A DNA stretch of 64,000 nucleotides from Conchocele bisecta (lineage: Eukaryota > Mollusca > Bivalvia > Lucinida > Thyasiridae), in contig CM055268.1 in the NCBI GenBank assembly GCA_029237695.1, positions 57,249,131-57,313,130 on the forward strand. Reading direction: 5' to 3'. Every line of letters begins with the position of its first letter. Within the stretch, counting starts at the first letter, position 1. Positions 57,801 through 63,805 of the stretch are shown here, one piece after another. Both the position numbers and the translations under genes were made by a program. Under the pieces are notes generated by a model. That model was given only the letters and a program-made list of their open reading frames with translations. It ran no database searches and had not been told where the DNA came from.

Positions 57801-60800
57801 AGAGCCTCGCCCATCCCGTTTCCTGAGCCTTGCCAGATATTTTTTCCATTCACGGCACTAACCTACTATTCTCTATCTATTTTCCTTATTTCTGAACCAA
57901 AATATATGTTGTGACCACTCGGCGAGACGGTTCAAATGAGTGGTCACAACATATATTTCTGATGAGAAATAAAGAAATTCCTGAGCCTTGCCGGATATTT
58001 TTTTCCATTCACGGCACTAACCTACTATTCTCTATATGCCTGATTTACAGTGGAACCTCTTTAAACCGGACACCCTGGGGACCTCACTGTATAACCCTTG
58101 ATATCTGCTTGGAGAGACGTCAAAATATCATCACTGAAGGGTTGAGTCAATATTAGCAACAAGCAGCATGACACAAGTATTGTGAGTTGTATGTATTAAA
58201 TTAATGTTTTTTTATGGGAACAAAAAACAAGAGTTGTCAGAGGACAACGAAGCGCGCCCGGTGGCAGTAAAGGAACCGAGGGCACATTTGAAAACACAAC
58301 GTGCTGGATAAGGGAAAGAATATGTACGAGCCATTTACCAGAGCGTGTTAAGGTCTCGAGCGTACAAAGTATTTGACCTTGACCCTGGGCTTAGCAGAGG
58401 TAGAGGACCCTTGGAGCAATGCGTTTGTGAAATATGAAGCAAATCCAAGCAAGGAAACAGAAAATGTAGGCCATTTACCCGAGCGTCCGAGCATTAAGGT
58501 TTCGAGATGCACAAAGTATGTGACCTTGACCGTGGGCTTAGAAGGGGCGGCACGGACGTGGATTTGCCACAGCGCAGTAGAGGACTCTTTGAGCAATGCG
58601 TGTGTGAAATATGAAGCAAATCCAAGCAAGGAAACAGAAAATATAGGCCATTATAATTTTTGAGGACGGACGGGCGGGGGGTTCGGAATGAATTCCATTG
58701 TCTTCTATTGTCTTAGGCCACGCCCCCTACCCCATAAGTACCCTAATGTGTGCCCGGACGGACGGACGGACGGACGGACGGCTACGACGCCGAGGGTATG
58801 CCATAAGCACGGCTTCCTTCGGAAGGCGCGCTAAAAATGACGAAAACAAAAATGAAATTTAAAAACTGTAAATAACCAAATATGGCGTCAAAATTAAAAG
58901 AATCGTTTTGTTGAATGTCATTTTCTTCATGGAACAGCGACATTGCTGATCAATAGCGGACCATTATCGATAATGTCGTCAAAAATAATGAAATCAAACA
59001 AACTTTAACCAATCAACGTCGCGCGACTTCTCATGTATTGGGATATAAACACAATACGTTGATTGGATGTTTCCATTATGAATTCATAGAAGGTGTAAAT
59101 ATTCAGACATATAACTCACCCATACAAGAAGAGCAGCACCACGAGACAGGGGGCGTTGGTGGATGATACATACGCCTTCGTGTTAAACGCCAGGAATATA
59201 AATATACACAGCACCGCCGGGATGATGTAGTTGATCTGTACACAAAAAGGTTAAATGTGAAAGGGTTTAGTGTACCAGTTTAGGTCATAGGAGACAGGGG
59301 GCCGTTTCACTAAACTTTGTACGAATAAAATGTTCGTAAGTACAAAATTATAATAGTCGGTATGTTTCACATTAACAATGATTTCTTGTAAACAATTATT
59401 GAATTTACATTTATTGAGTATAGGCTGCATATGCAGCCTATGCAGCCTATGCAGCCTATGCAGCCTATGCTCAATAAATGTAAATCCATCAATTGAAAAT
59501 TCCAGACGATCATAAATTTGCACTTACAAACATTTTAGTCATACAAAATTTAGTGAAACGGCTCCCTGGACGGCAGCTTGGTTTAAATATATTTATGTGT
59601 CTTTATTTCTCTCTATTTGTGGCAGTGACTGAAGATATTGCTTATGGGTTTTGCGACCAGTGTAGATCCAGATCAGCCTGTGCATCTTCACAGTCCAATC
59701 AGGATCGGCACTGTTCGCCATTCCATCAATAAATCACCTTTAACAAGCAATATTGATTATTATCAGGCTACGTGAGTGTGATATTTGATCAGGATCAAGA
59801 ACGTGCTCAGAAAGTTTTAGCGAGCCTGATCTTTATCTTCAGCTAGTGGGGTCAGCGTGTAAGTGCACACACGAACGAACACGACAGGTTGGTTCCGCCA
59901 ACCTGTCGTGGTTCGTTCATGTGTGCACTTACACGCTGACCCCACTGTATACCTGTGATAAACTCAATAAGTCTCATTTTGTAAACAAGTAAATGTGTTC
60001 ATAGAACATGGATGCCCCACCTACCATTTTGAAAGTAAACGAGGCAAAATTCTAATTCCAAAAAGGGTACACATATTAAAATTAACTCTGAGCATCTAAC
60101 TACCATAAGGAAGTTCCACACCAAGTATCAAGTCTTCAGATATTACGATATAAATGTTTTACGAGTTGTAAGGCAAAATTGTGAAGTTCAAACGAGAGCA
60201 TACACATTATTATTGTAATAATTCCAGCACAAAAATATTTACACAATTCCCTAACATTTGATTGGCCCGTAGCAAGTCTCTGTCCAAAATTTAAACTCCC
60301 ACGCCAAACTACTTTCCGCAACCGTGAGGTGCAGTTAAAATAATTCTTAAGAAAACGGAAAATAAACACATTTTCTTGATGAATTTATTTCAAATGCTGG
60401 AATTATAAGGATTGAATGGCCTTTTTGTGGAATTTATCGGGGATATAAACTTGTAAAAGTCGCGGGAATACTGGACGAGGCCTTCCGGCCTTCGTCCAGT
60501 ATTCCCGCGACTTTTCCAAGTTTATACCCCGATAAATTCCACAAAAAGGCCATTCATTCCTATAATAAATATTCAAAAGCAATATATTCCAATGGATCAC
60601 GAGACATCCAGTGTAGACCCAGATCAATCCAGGCATCCGCACACTTTGATCATGTTATGCAATATTTACCATTCTGTCATTGAAACTTGTTTCAAACAAA
60701 AATTATGATTATACATATATCATTATTACCATGTCCCAACAGAGATTGGACACCCAATACATGACAGGGTTAACACCACTAACGAACTGCAGGTGCTTGG

Positions 60801-63438
60801 AGTTGGAAGCTCGCTCCTCGATCAGGTACATAGTGAAGCTTGCAGGAATGAACGACATGGCGAATATCACACAGATCGCGATCAGCATGTCCTTGAAACT
60901 CGCACGGCTGGAAAAAATACAATGAAATAAAGATTAACCCTTTCAACCCTACAGACCGAAATAGCAACATTTGCGAACACTGTAGATCCAAATGCCTGCT
61001 CAAAACTTATCAGTATTTGTCCAATTCTAAACATAATTCTGTATTTTCTCATTGAATAATCCAAAACATGCGTGGAAAGTCAATGCTGGATATTTAGGTG
61101 AACGGGTTGAGCTAACCAACCGAGTAGAGTGTTATTGAGGCCAATTGCTGGAAAGAATTAAATTATTTAATCAATTGACACATGGTTCACTCTGCAGATT
61201 GTAGATGTTAGTTTCACAGTAAAATGGATCACCGTTATATGGATTGTCGATTGAGAAAAAAGTGAAAGTATTTGGGCTTAATGTCCCAGCAACAGCGAAG
61301 GTCATATGGAGATGTGAACTCAGTTTCGAGTACCGTCCGAAAGGCCAGGGGAATGGAAAAATGTGATGAAAGTATTTTTTCATGCCTAAAGCAGGAATTG
61401 AACCCTGGTTTGAACTTCGGCATTGAAGTTAAATGTTCCACCACCAGTAGCCGATTTCATCAAAATTGCAAAGTATACTTTTCTAGCGGTGGGTGGCAGG
61501 TGGGAGCACGCGATGGGTAATTTAACGATCGGGGTTCATGCTTACCGGAATCCCGACTGGAGACCTGGTTTGGCCCTCACATACGTCTTTGGCATTTTGT
61601 ATGTGACGGTTGAATCTGGTTATACCCCTTATGTGAGTATTACGATATTCGTAATCCTATTTTAGGGGAAGGGGCCAAGTGACTTTGGTGTGGTATGGAC
61701 CTGGCACCAGGTCAGGTTATTCTAATTTCAGGGCTGAATATATTTGTTCTCGATGTAAATATTCCGTTCTTATTTTGGGATTTTCCCCCCAATGCAGCAG
61801 GTTAAAATGCGATCGATCCAGTTTGCCCGGCCTTACATGACCGTAGCTGTTGATAGACCGTTAAACACTAATAAACAAGCAAACAAACTTTTCTAGCAAA
61901 GTATGTATACATTGAGGGAGAAATTTTCAATTTAAGAATAAATTTATTAATTTTTATTATACTGAATTTATTACATTATCACAGCCAACATGGCTGTGAT
62001 AATGTAATAAAATCAGTATAATAATTGTGCATATTTTTAAGCATCAAATATATGCAGTTTTGTATGAAATAATGCATTTCTGGAAAAATAAATGATTACT
62101 CCCTCAAAGTATACTTTGCTAGATAAGTATACTTTGCTAGATACTTTGCTAGATAAGTATACGTTGCAATGTTGGTGAAATAGGCTACTGATCACAATCC
62201 ATCCCTCGGCTGAGAAAAGGTACCTTACGGCGTGTGCTATGCCAAGTATAACCCCAGATTAGCTTGCGCACCTGCACATCATCGATTACGCTATCAGTCT
62301 TTCAGCCAAAGAAGTAGCCTTATTGTTGTTGACAGCAAAATGATTTGTCTACTGTTGTTTCATATTTTCTCATTTTACTCAATAAAAACATGGTTTTGTA
62401 GCACTTTAGAATCATTTCCACTGGAAATGATTCGAAAGTGCTATAAAACCATGTTTTTGTAGATGAAAATGAAAATGAACAAGTAACCAACAGAAGACAT
62501 AAATTTAATTTGGCGTTGCAAGTGTTAATCATACAATATGACTGTACAAGAGCACCAAGATCTACAATGGTTGCAACCATTGCAGTTCTGAGTCAGCAGG
62601 CCGTACATATAAGAGTGTCTGTACTTCTACTCCGAGTTTACACAAGTAGCATTTTGCCATTTATAATACAGGTCTTTGTGGTTACTGTGCGTTTCCTTAT
62701 TTTGTTCTTCACTGCAGATGTGCAGCTTTAACCATTTTTGTATCGCCGAGTGCACGCAGAATTTCAGGAAAACCTGTGTGCATTTTTGTTTCAGTGGGCA
62801 TACACACAGTTTTTAGAGGAAGTGCTATATCATGAAAAAAAACAGCATTTTCATTGGATAAGAAAACCAGAAAACGGAAAATGGTTTGATATCAACAGGA
62901 AAACAAGTTTTCAAACATTTGTGAAATGGGAAAACAGCGACTGATTGGCTAATACGAATACAGGAAAGGCGCGTTTGGACCAAGCTCACTTCCTGGGGCC
63001 CGTTTCACTAAACTTCTTACGAATAAAATGTTCGTAAGTGCAAAATTATGATAGTCTGTAAATTTCACATTAACAATGTTTTCTTGTAAAAAATTATTGG
63101 ATTTATATTTATTGAGCATAGTATGCTCAATAAATATAAATCCATCAATTGAAATTTACAGACGACCCTAAATTTACACTTACGAACATTTTAGTCGTAC
63201 CAAGTTTAGTGAAACGCACCCCTGGTTTCCAAGTGGAACACAACAAACACAACTATAATTAATCTTACATTGTTTCTTCGCTCAACTGTTCCTTGGTCAT
63301 AGGCATGGGATGGTTGTACGCAGTGATGCCGTAATCCGCAGGATCTACGCCCGCGGGCAGGTTGCTCCGCAGGATGAGGTTGTTCATCACATTGATGTAG
63401 GCCACGCTCGCCGCCCAGCCTTTGTTGTTGTACCAAAC
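35660..63438 (-). CDS. ABCA1-like: ABCA1-like full transporter, 3' half (15 exons)
   Basis: Exons, gene order: 63269-63438, 60730-60907, 59120-59235, 57206-57356, 54899-55025, 48514-48649, 47494-47614, 45785-45966, 44585-44726, 43697-43831, 42723-42826, 40934-41026, 39355-39595, 37276-37360, 35705-35922 (or to a stop at 35660). All introns are GT-AG and all phases fit; the exons sum to 2199 nt, 733 codons. The product follows vertebrate ABCA1/4/7 residue by residue in many blocks: WYNNKGW in extracellular loop 2, transmembrane domain 2, an acidic DDEDED linker, then NBD2 with Walker [11 protein letters not shown]-loop CPQFD, signature YSGGNKRK, Walker B with DEPTTG, and the H-loop TSH. Known role of the family: ATP-driven lipid export or flipping at plasma or endosomal membranes. 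Which ABCA paralogue it is cannot be settled here. The 5' half lies right of the window. Confidence 0.93.
35942..36238. mobile_element. Family B element 19 bp upstream of the exon 15 acceptor
   Basis: GTAGCCTATTTCACCAACAT at left, the central palindrome around CAGCCATTATGGCTG, and the end GATGAAATCGGCTAC. Confidence 0.85.
36239..36692. other. Intron sequence with an M-type fragment
   Basis: GGCAGTTGTCGGGG, GCAGCAGTTGCAGAGATGGT and CAGACGGACAGACGGACA are family M phrases. No coding signal. Confidence 0.45.
36693..37249. mobile_element. Family D element containing a tandem repeat
   Basis: ATGAGACATGCCATGTGATT at left and CATGGCGTGTCTCATATG at right. 36735-36940 is a separate insert. Confidence 0.75.
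36735..36940. repeat. Tandem 36-38 bp repeat TATCATAATCCCCTTCAT
   Basis: Five to six units of GGGGCTATCATAATCCCCTT followed by a T-rich spacer. Each unit is a small GGGG...CCCC inverted repeat. Confidence 0.85.
37276..37360 (-). CDS. ABCA1-like: ABCA window exon 14: VFINFAK tail
   Basis: 85 nt between ATTGTAG and [26 protein letters not shown] then [10 protein letters not shown](V/I)NFAK is the conserved motif near the ABCA1 C-terminus. It ends phase 1. Confidence 0.9.
37437..38223. mobile_element. Family D element split by a TIR element
   Basis: GGGACATGCCATGTGATTTT at left and GTAGGTACAAAATCAATT at right. The TIR element at 37637-38208 lies inside. Confidence 0.6.
37637..38208. mobile_element. 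TIR element with CTGTTTCACGAAA ends
   Basis: GTCTGTTTCACGAAACCTGC and the inverse GGGCAGCTTTCGTGAAACAG. AGCCTTCTTTTTATTTCGTG is also inverted inside, and a 23-bp-arm hairpin around CATCTTCACGGAGTGAAGAT lies near 37830. It resembles 39806-40260. Confidence 0.8.
38345..39335. repeat. 43-bp satellite array, about 22 units
   Basis: The unit contains TTATTCATGAGAATAGCCTC and GTTCCTTATTAAATAGACCA. Units are variable in 38400-38900 and nearly identical from about 38900 to 39335, apart from one two-base deletion near 39107. The first unit at 38360 is inverted. It lies in the intron 19 bp from the exon 13 donor. Confidence 0.95.
39355..39595 (-). CDS. ABCA1-like: ABCA window exon 13: C-terminal regulatory domain
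   Basis: 241 nt between CATGTAG and [34 protein letters not shown] and [14 protein letters not shown] match ABCA1. A 43-bp satellite array begins 19 bp past the donor. Confidence 0.93.
39806..40260. mobile_element. TIR element with GTCTGTTCCAC ends
   Basis: CTGTCTGTTCCACGTTTTGC and the inverse GTTTGTGGAACAGACAG. AACAAAAAAGTTGCACTCCC and its inverse lie inside. Short words GCTATTCTAGAATCAC flank it on both sides. Confidence 0.75.
40520..40672. mobile_element. Family B element, left half
   Basis: GTAGCTTATTTGACCAACAT to CATTATCACAGCCATTTTGA. The right arm is missing. Confidence 0.6.
40685..40745. repeat. Hairpin with GGACACCATTTGTTTTGGGA arms
   Basis: The 26-bp arm ending AAACCCCT pairs with AGGGGTTTCTCAAAACAAAT. 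One arm also occurs at 34036-34070. Confidence 0.7.
40934..41026 (-). CDS. ABCA1-like: ABCA window exon 12: after the H-loop
   Basis: 93 nt between GTTTCAG and [26 protein letters not shown] then [10 protein letters not shown] matches ABCA1 closely. A 28-bp copy of its acceptor region lies about 330 bp upstream in the intron. Confidence 0.93.
41020..41376. repeat. 28-bp direct repeat that includes a splice acceptor, flanking a family D element
   Basis: CTCCATACTGAAACACACAC at 41020 and CTCCAAACTGAAACACACAC at 41349, both continuing AATNGTAATAT. The first copy contains the exon 12 acceptor, so the second is a duplicate acceptor on the gene strand. Confidence 0.8.
41048..41300. mobile_element. 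Family D element 21 bp upstream of the exon 12 acceptor
   Basis: ATGAGACGAGCCATGTGATT at left and GGTACAAAATCACATGGC at right, with TAGCAAATGCGG arms inside. Confidence 0.75.
41468..41598. mobile_element. Family E fragment
   Basis: AGCATTGATGGAATGGCGAA to CTTCTGCAGTCACAGCCAC. Confidence 0.55.
41776..42052. mobile_element. Family F element, palindrome partly deleted
   Basis: GGAATGAATGGCCTTTTTGT at left, a shortened first arm, and the flank ending GTGCTGGAATTATT. Confidence 0.75.
42278..42342. mobile_element. Family C fragment
   Basis: TTGTTGTCTGCTGTTTATTT to TTTTGACAGTGCATGAGAAT. Confidence 0.5.
42500..42690. repeat. Hairpin plus a short G3-type SINE-like fragment
   Basis: CTGTCTCTGACTAGCTCTTT pairs with GAAAGAGCTAGTCAGAGACG (42531-42580). 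CGAAAGACCAGTGGGATGGA is shared with 50955 and 61330. Confidence 0.6.
42723..42826 (-). CDS. ABCA1-like: ABCA window exon 11: NBD2 Walker B glutamate and H-loop
   Basis: 104 nt between TTGCCAG and [26 protein letters not shown] then [10 protein letters not shown]: catalytic glutamate, D-loop and switch histidine. Confidence 0.95.
42855..42890. repeat. (GATT)n microsatellite
   Basis: Seven or more GATT units in the intron about 30 bp before the exon 11 acceptor. Confidence 0.95.
42914..43146. mobile_element. Family D fold-back element
   Basis: ATGAGACCCGACATGTGATT at left and CACATGGCCTGTCTCATGTG at right. Confidence 0.75.
43148..43322. mobile_element. Family E fold-back element, directly abutting D
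   Basis: CCCTGACTGGAGAAATGGTG at left and CCCATTTCTCAAGCCAGAGT at right. Confidence 0.55.
43323..43696. other. Intron sequence, no gene
   Basis: No repeat terminus recognised. CATTGGTCGAATGGTGTCAC is shared with about 12013 (TTGGTCGAATGGCGTCAC), so it is a diverged repeat. Confidence 0.4.
43697..43831 (-). CDS. ABCA1-like: ABCA window exon 10: NBD2 signature motif
   Basis: 135 nt, phase 0 at both ends, between TTCCACAG and [26 protein letters not shown] holds the ABC signature; QIIFL starts Walker B, which is completed by the next exon. A family B end lies 14 bp before the acceptor. Confidence 0.95.
43846..44154. mobile_element. Family B element 14 bp upstream of the exon 10 acceptor
   Basis: GTAGCCTATTTCATCAAAAT, a perfect central palindrome (CAGCCATTTTGGCTG), and the end TTGGTGAAGTCTAC. 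Confidence 0.85.
44358..44521. mobile_element. Family A fold-back element, shortened
   Basis: GGGGGCCGTTTCACTAAACT and GTTTAGTGAAACGGGCGCC; the centre is deleted. Confidence 0.7.
44585..44726 (-). CDS. ABCA1-like: ABCA window exon 9: NBD2 Q-loop
   Basis: 142 nt between GATGTAG and [26 protein letters not shown] then [12 protein letters not shown]. The Q-loop glutamine is in CPQFD. Confidence 0.95.
44746..45067. mobile_element. Family B element, diverged, 19 bp upstream of the exon 9 acceptor
   Basis: ACTGATTTCACCAAAATTGC at left and GTTAAATCAGCTAC at right. The central palindrome has decayed. Confidence 0.65.
45117..45417. mobile_element. Family B element
   Basis: GTAGCCGATTTCATCAAAAT, the palindrome CAGCCAAAATGGCTG, and the end ATGAAATATGCTAC. 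Confidence 0.85.
45681..45770. mobile_element. Family D right-end fragment 14 bp past the exon 8 donor
   Basis: AGGTACAAATCACATGGCGT then GTCTCATATG. Confidence 0.65.
45785..45966 (-). CDS. ABCA1-like: ABCA window exon 8: NBD2 Walker A
   Basis: 182 nt between GTTGCAG and [26 protein letters not shown] then [15 protein letters not shown] carries the Walker A loop. It ends phase 2 within ADHR. Confidence 0.95.
45980..46410. mobile_element. Family K element starting 13 bp upstream of the exon 8 acceptor
   Basis: TACCGTTTATTTAACAAGGT to GAGTGGTGTAATTC, uninterrupted; compare 19129-19810. Confidence 0.65.
46476..46764. mobile_element. Family B element
   Basis: ATAGCCCATTTCATCAACAT, the palindrome CAGCCATTTAATGGCTG, and the end GATGAAATAGGCTAC. 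Confidence 0.85.
46815..46915. mobile_element. Family C fragment, left arm
   Basis: TAACCCTTACACTGCTCAAT to ACGTTAGAATCATTTCCAAA. Confidence 0.6.
47173..47476. mobile_element. Family B element 17 bp past the exon 7 donor
   Basis: GTAGCCGATTTCATCAACAT, the palindrome CAGCCAAAATGGCTG, and the end GGTGAAATAGGCTAC. Confidence 0.85.
47494..47614 (-). CDS. ABCA1-like: ABCA window exon 7: acidic linker into NBD2
   Basis: 121 nt between TTTATAG and [26 protein letters not shown] then [11 protein letters not shown], matching the EEDEDVRRER linker and ELTK start of NBD2 in ABCA1. A family D end lies 6 bp before the acceptor and a family B end 17 bp past the donor. Confidence 0.93.
47621..47710. mobile_element. 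Family D left-end fragment 6 bp upstream of the exon 7 acceptor
   Basis: ATGAGGTAAGCCATGTGAGA then GATGTGCGATTATTTC. The acceptor's pyrimidine tract and branch region must come from this fragment. Confidence 0.6.
47715..48440. mobile_element. Family M repeat split by an F element
   Basis: GGGAATGAAAATATGAATGA on the left and GACCTTGACCTAGGTGGTGC with (GGAC)n on the right. F lies at 47870-48224. Confidence 0.55.
47870..48224. mobile_element. Family F palindrome element
   Basis: AGGAATGAATGGCCTTTATC, the palindrome, and the flank ending GTGCTGGAATTAT. Confidence 0.8.
48514..48649 (-). CDS. ABCA1-like: ABCA window exon 6: last transmembrane helix
   Basis: 136 nt between TTTTATAG and [26 protein letters not shown] then [16 protein letters not shown], the final helix before NBD2. 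The upstream intron is about 6.2 kb and holds the 3.86-kb TIR element. Confidence 0.93.
48840..52700. mobile_element. 3.86-kb TIR DNA element without recognisable transposase
   Basis: TTCCAGGAAAAATTCTCTAG and the inverse of CAGATACTTTTTCCTGGAA start TIRs of about 45 bp that include GGACCGCACTTTT. The interior repeats GAGACGATTCTCAT at least seven times (near 49857, 50044, 50213, 50309, 50424, 50612, 51310) with CAAAACATGTTTTATTAAGA. It repeats a second motif, TCGCGTTTTCGCGATCTC or close forms, at about 50100-50180, 50500-50565, 51700 and 52000. No transposase motif was seen, so it looks non-autonomous. A G3 SINE-like fragment lies at 50870-51060. Confidence 0.75.
52326..52382. repeat. Hairpin with TTCTGTCTGTAAC arms
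   Basis: AATGTTCTGTCTGTAAC and GTTACAGACAGAACATT are exact inverses. This looks like a minimal form of the element at 31862. Confidence 0.8.
52892..53198. mobile_element. Family B element abutting N
   Basis: GTAGCCTATTTCATCAACAT, the palindrome CAGCCATTTAATGGCTG, and the end GGTGAAATCGGCTAC. Confidence 0.85.
53311..53698. mobile_element. Family N fold-back element
   Basis: AGAGCTCCAGATAAGCTGCG at left and CCTTATCTGCAGCACT at right. The hairpin CTTGGTATTTCATTGGAATC / GAAATGCCAAG lies inside. Confidence 0.75.
53759..54150. mobile_element. Family F element with an enlarged loop
   Basis: AGGAATGAATGGCCTTTTTG. The loop holds about 45 extra bases (GATAAAAAATGACATTTTTT). The flank ends GTGCTGGAATTA. 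Confidence 0.8.
54151..54549. other. Intron sequence without gene
   Basis: No family terminus recognised; only short frames. Confidence 0.4.
54550..54725 (-). mobile_element. Family G SINE-like fragment
   Basis: ATTTAACCTGCTGCTGAAAA, GACCTGGTGCCAGGTC and AAAAGTAATAGGATTA, with a short local duplication (GACCCCTTCCCTTAAA / GCCCCTTCCCATAAAA). Confidence 0.55.
54899..55025 (-). CDS. ABCA1-like: ABCA window exon 5: cytosolic helix and re-entrant region
   Basis: 127 nt between CATTTCAG and [26 protein letters not shown] then [13 protein letters not shown]: the conserved INDILK and CLGRGL blocks. It ends phase 1. Confidence 0.93.
55082..55472. mobile_element. Family N fold-back element
   Basis: AGTGCTCCAGATAAGGTGAG and CCTTATCTGGAGCCCTG. 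The perfect hairpin CATCTTGGTATTTCATTAGA with its inverse lies at the centre. Confidence 0.8.
55636..56066. repeat. Minisatellite of about 36 bp, roughly 11 units
   Basis: The unit is AAGATATGAATCCTTAAAGA plus TGGATTCACCGTT, with variable spacing. Its last unit is split by a SINE. Confidence 0.9.
56071..56480 (-). mobile_element. Family G SINE-like element inserted in the minisatellite
   Basis: GTTTGTTTGTTTGTTTGTTT at left and GCTCCCACCTGCCACCCACC at right. TCCACCGTTA flanks both sides (near 56061 and 56478), a target duplication. Confidence 0.8.
56668..57190. mobile_element. Family E element hosting a D element
   Basis: GTGGCAGTGACTGGAGAAAT at left and GGTCTCCAGTCACAGCC at right. D lies at 56859-57130. 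Confidence 0.65.
56859..57130. mobile_element. Family D fold-back element
   Basis: ATATGAGACATGCCATGTGA and CACATAGCATGTCTCATGT. Inner arms are TTTCAGAGTACATGCGGAAT and its inverse. Confidence 0.8.
57206..57356 (-). CDS. ABCA1-like: ABCA window exon 4: transmembrane helices
   Basis: 151 nt between TATTGCAG and [26 protein letters not shown] then [20 protein letters not shown], matching the SITPLMYP and NLFIGI blocks of ABCA1 relatives. A family E end lies 16 bp past the donor. Confidence 0.93.
57625..58035. repeat. Fold-back with duplicated right arm and a nested hairpin
   Basis: ACAGTAGGTTAGTGCCGTGA pairs with TTCACGGCACTAACCTACTA, which occurs twice (near 57850 and 58008). TATGTTGTGACCACTC / GAGTGGTCACAACATA forms a second hairpin between them. 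Confidence 0.7.
58047..58100. mobile_element. Family I fragment
   Basis: ACAGTGGAACCTCTTTAAAC then GGACACCCTGGGGACCTCAC. Confidence 0.6.
58215..58830. mobile_element. L/M-type repeat with an internal duplication
   Basis: AAAACAAGAGTTGTCAGAGG at left. GCAATGCGTTTGTGAAATAT and GCAATGCGTGTGTGAAATAT recur about 180 bp apart, and (GGAC)n lies at 58756-58780. Frames across it are openings caused by the duplication. Confidence 0.65.
59120..59235 (-). CDS. ABCA1-like: ABCA window exon 3: transmembrane helices
   Basis: 116 nt between GTGTACAG and [45 protein letters not shown]: two membrane stretches around the conserved YVSS(T)N. It ends phase 2. Confidence 0.93.
59295..59567. mobile_element. Family A element with an 11-bp tandem at its centre
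   Basis: GGGGGCCGTTTCACTAAACT and TTTAGTGAAACGGCTCCCTG. GCAGCCTATGC repeats four to five times in the loop (59437-59470). Confidence 0.8.
59618..59790. mobile_element. Family E fragment
   Basis: GTGGCAGTGACTGAAGATAT, then CAGATCAGCCTGTGCATCTT. The right end is missing. Confidence 0.55.
59846..59945. repeat. Near-perfect 47-bp-stem hairpin
   Basis: GTGGGGTCAGCGTGTAAGTG at left and its inverse at right. The arms differ by one mismatch and one single-base bulge over about 47 bp, with a 5-base loop. Confidence 0.9.
60219..60565. mobile_element. Family F palindrome element
   Basis: AATAATTCCAGCACAAAAAT at left and GGCCATTCATTCCTATAA at right. Confidence 0.8.
60730..60907 (-). CDS. ABCA1-like: ABCA window exon 2: transmembrane domain 2, first helices
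   Basis: 178 nt between TTTTTCCAG and [26 protein letters not shown] is a membrane helix; [20 protein letters not shown] is the conserved cytosolic loop of ABCA proteins; it ends at SNLCWDM. Confidence 0.93.
61268..61440. mobile_element. G3-type SINE-like element
   Basis: GGGCTTAATGTCCCAGCAAC, CGAAAGGCCAGGGGAATGGA and GGAATTGAACCCTGGTTTGA. Similar units lie at 50870 and 42590. Confidence 0.55.
61447..62188. mobile_element. Family B element split by a SINE
   Basis: GTAGCCGATTTCATCAAAAT, then after the SINE the palindrome CAGCCAACATGGCTG and the end GGTGAAATAGGCTAC. A short triplication of TTTGCTAGATAAGTATAC lies near 62125-62162. Confidence 0.85.
61488..61886 (+). mobile_element. Family G SINE-like element with 11-bp target duplication
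   Basis: ACTTTTCTAGC flanks it at 61477-61487 and 61887-61897. It ends TAAACAAGCAAACAAA. This proves that a SINE entered a pre-existing B element. Confidence 0.9.
62335..62528. mobile_element. Family C fold-back element
   Basis: The core AATCATTTCCACTGGAAATG lies between TTTGTAGCACTTTAG and AAAGTGCTATAAAA. Confidence 0.75.
62529..62992. other. Intron sequence without gene
   Basis: Two plus-strand frames of about 70 codons are present, but they lie inside an intron of the opposite strand and lack any recognisable motif. Confidence 0.4.
62993..63224. mobile_element. Family A fold-back element
   Basis: GGGGCCCGTTTCACTAAACT and GTTTAGTGAAACGCACCCCT, with ATTGAGCATAGTATGCTCAA at the centre. Confidence 0.8.
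63269..63438 (-). CDS. ABCA1-like: ABCA window exon 1: end of extracellular domain 2
   Basis: Phase 0 start after TTTATGCAG, donor GTAAGA, 170 nt. It reads [20 protein letters not shown] and [20 protein letters not shown], the conserved stretch before transmembrane helix 8 of ABCA1 relatives. It ends with two bases of a split isoleucine codon. Confidence 0.93.
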
Positions 63439-63805
63439 CTGCATAAATAGGACACACAGGTTTTTTTTTTTTTAATATTTATCTTCGTTACATGTACATG
63501 AACAAATACTATGTATAAAACAAACATAAAATAGAGGGTTTTTACATGAGTGCTGCTTAGCTATGATATTTATTAAACAAGATTACAGGAGTTATGATTT
63601 AATATGATATAGTTATTAAACAAGTTTACTGATTTCATACGGAATGAGGTTGTACTGCGTTTATTAAATCAGTCAACAAGTTTAATAAATAAATCTTTTT
63701 AATATATTTATTAAACAAGTTTACTGAGTTTCTTCTTAAATCGATCAACAAAATGTATTAAACAGAGGAGGTGACAGGAGTCCTTTGGACTCCACACACT
63801 TTAAG
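63439..63805. other. Intron upstream of window exon 1, no gene
   Basis: AT-rich, with a local repeat of ATTTATTAAACAAGTTTACT-like words (63560-63725). Confidence 0.5.

Noticed and set aside
58373..58663. Open frame of about 96 codons
   Set aside because: Created by the internal 180-bp duplication of an L/M repeat; the antisense is equally open.
62510..62944. Two plus-strand frames of about 70 codons
   Set aside because: They are intronic on the opposite strand, with no motifs, start context or splice support.
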